From: Aquimarina sp. AU474
GTDB lineage: Bacteria > Bacteroidota > Bacteroidia > Flavobacteriales > Flavobacteriaceae
Reading direction: 5' to 3'
DNA length: 64,000 nt
NCBI RefSeq assembly: GCF_900312815.1
Contig: NZ_OMPE01000009.1
Span: 1,116,001-1,180,000, forward strand
A model generated the notes under the pieces. The model worked only from the letters and a program-made list of their open reading frames with translations, was not told the origin of the DNA and did no database searches. This document shows, piece after piece, positions 63,408 to 64,000 of this stretch. The stretch's first letter is position 1; every line of letters begins with the position of its first letter. The translations under genes were made by a program, and so were the position numbers.

Positions 63408-64000
63408 TTATACTTTAGTTCCAATTTTGAGAAGAGTAATCTGAAAAGTGGTCCCTTTGCCAATATCCGATCTAAGCACCTTTATTCTTCCAGAATGATA
63501 CTCTTCTATTATCCTTTTGGCAAGGGATAGCCCTAAGCCCCAACCCCGGCTTTTGGATGTATAACCGGGCTCAAATATTTTAGTGAATTTACTTTTAGGG
63601 ATACCTTTACCCGTATCTTTTATTCTTATAAAAACACGTTTAGCATCTTCGGTAAGATCTATTTTAAGGTCTCCTTTCCCACGCATTGCGTCTATAGCAT
63701 TTTTAACAAGGTTTTCGATAGTCCAGCTATATAATTGAGAGTTTAAAGAAACGTAAATTGGATTTTGTGGCAAGTCTAGTGAGAAATGGATTAACTTAGA
63801 GCTTCTAGACTGTAAATATGTATATGCGTTTCGAGTTTCTTCATTGATATCCACCTCTTCAAGATTAGGAATAGACCCTATTTTAGAAAACCGTTCGGTG
63901 ATTACTTTCAATCTTGAAATATCTTTTTCAATTTCAACAATATACTCAGGATTTACATTCTCAACCTTCAAAATTTCATTCCACCCTACTAGTGATGATA
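63408..64000 (-). CDS. Histidine kinase, 3' part only (cut by window edge)
   Basis: At least 197 residues; the frame stays open to the end of the window, so the internal TTG at 63971 is not the start. Visible is the end of a dimerisation region (SSLVGWNEILKVENVNPEYIVEIEKD, RLKVITERFSKIGSIPNL) and a complete HATPase domain: N box ENLVKNAIDAMRGKG, G1 box RIKDTGKGIPKSKFTKIF, G2 box SRGWGLGLSLAKRIIEEY. The missing N-terminus probably holds the membrane segments and sensor. The partner regulator is outside the window. Confidence 0.9.
   Translation of the reverse strand, partial: SSLVGWNEILKVENVNPEYIVEIEKDISRLKVITERFSKIGSIPNLEEVDINEETRNAYTYLQSRSSKLIHFSLDLPQNPIYVSLNSQLYSWTIENLVKNAIDAMRGKGDLKIDLTEDAKRVFIRIKDTGKGIPKSKFTKIFEPGYTSKSRGWGLGLSLAKRIIEEYHSGRIKVLRSDIGKGTTFQITLLKIGTKV

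Overview
The window is AT-rich, gene-dense DNA (roughly one third GC by eye) from a gliding member of the Flavobacteriia (Bacteroidota). Several things support this. A gldE-gldD pair follows mutY-ssb. Many promoters carry the Bacteroidota -7 element TAnnTTTG. Lipoproteins have an acidic stretch after the lipobox cysteine. Shine-Dalgarno sites are almost absent. There are TonB receptors with carboxypeptidase-regulatory-like N-terminal domains and typical flavobacterial families (DUF4199, DUF4301, Coa1-like, bL21 with a C-terminal extension). A marine flavobacterium such as Aquimarina would fit, but the genus is a guess. I see no tRNA, rRNA, CRISPR array, insertion sequence or prophage; this looks like core chromosome.

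Layout. 1-7.2 kb: two tandem paralogous TonB-dependent receptors (the first cut by the window edge) and a surface SGNH-hydrolase lipoprotein. 7.3-11.1 kb: a sterol desaturase/alkylglycerol monooxygenase-like membrane enzyme, divergent from a TetR regulator with two perfect tandem operators, a class II aldolase-like protein and a BASS-family transporter. 11.2-13.1 kb: atpD-atpC. 13.3-16.5 kb (minus): an M61 peptidase with a GNAT protein, and a DUF2975 membrane protein with a small XRE regulator and a perfect palindromic operator. 16.6-24.6 kb: biotin genes bioF-bioD-bioA, two unrelated minus-strand genes, then a stand-alone ketoacyl synthase, bioB and a JmjC/cupin-like oxygenase. 24.6-27.3 kb (minus): HU, a 29-codon ribosomal-protein-like gene, an RNase E/G and recX. 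27.4-31.8 kb: mutY, ssb, gldE, gldD and an EamA transporter. 31.9-35.3 kb (minus): an active/inactive M16 peptidase pair. 35.5-37.3 kb: DUF4199, rplU, rpmA and a small secreted protein. 37.4-43.4 kb (minus): an ABC permease fused to an M1 peptidase, its ATPase, and ahcY. 43.5-47.6 kb: a 4'-phosphopantetheinyl transferase and a tightly overlapping thiamine-binding/PnuC/NadR-like kinase/DUF4301/ArfB run. 47.8-52.1 kb: a PepSY-like secreted protein and a convergent two-component pair (sigma-54 response regulator and hybrid kinase). 52.1-61.0 kb: two TPP riboswitches, one before a TonB receptor and one before thiS-thiC-tenI-thiD-thiE-thiG-thiH. 61.0-64 kb: a Rieske-like lipoprotein, greA, a HIT protein, a thioesterase, a small membrane protein and a truncated histidine kinase.

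How the parts work together. Two cofactor pathways dominate. Biotin has the four late steps (BioF, BioA, BioD, BioB) plus a condensing enzyme but no recognisable pimeloyl-ester gene. Thiamine has HMP-P synthesis (ThiC), HMP phosphorylation (ThiD), thiazole formation (ThiG, ThiH, ThiS), coupling (ThiE) and an outer-membrane receptor, but thiF is not in the window. Both TPP aptamers are followed by hairpins that touch the start codon, which suggests translational control. The only non-coding stretch above 300 bases is 52055-52379, which holds the first TPP riboswitch and its expression platform. Several other leaders (rng, greA, rplU, M61) carry clear stem-loops, and most gene ends carry good intrinsic terminators.
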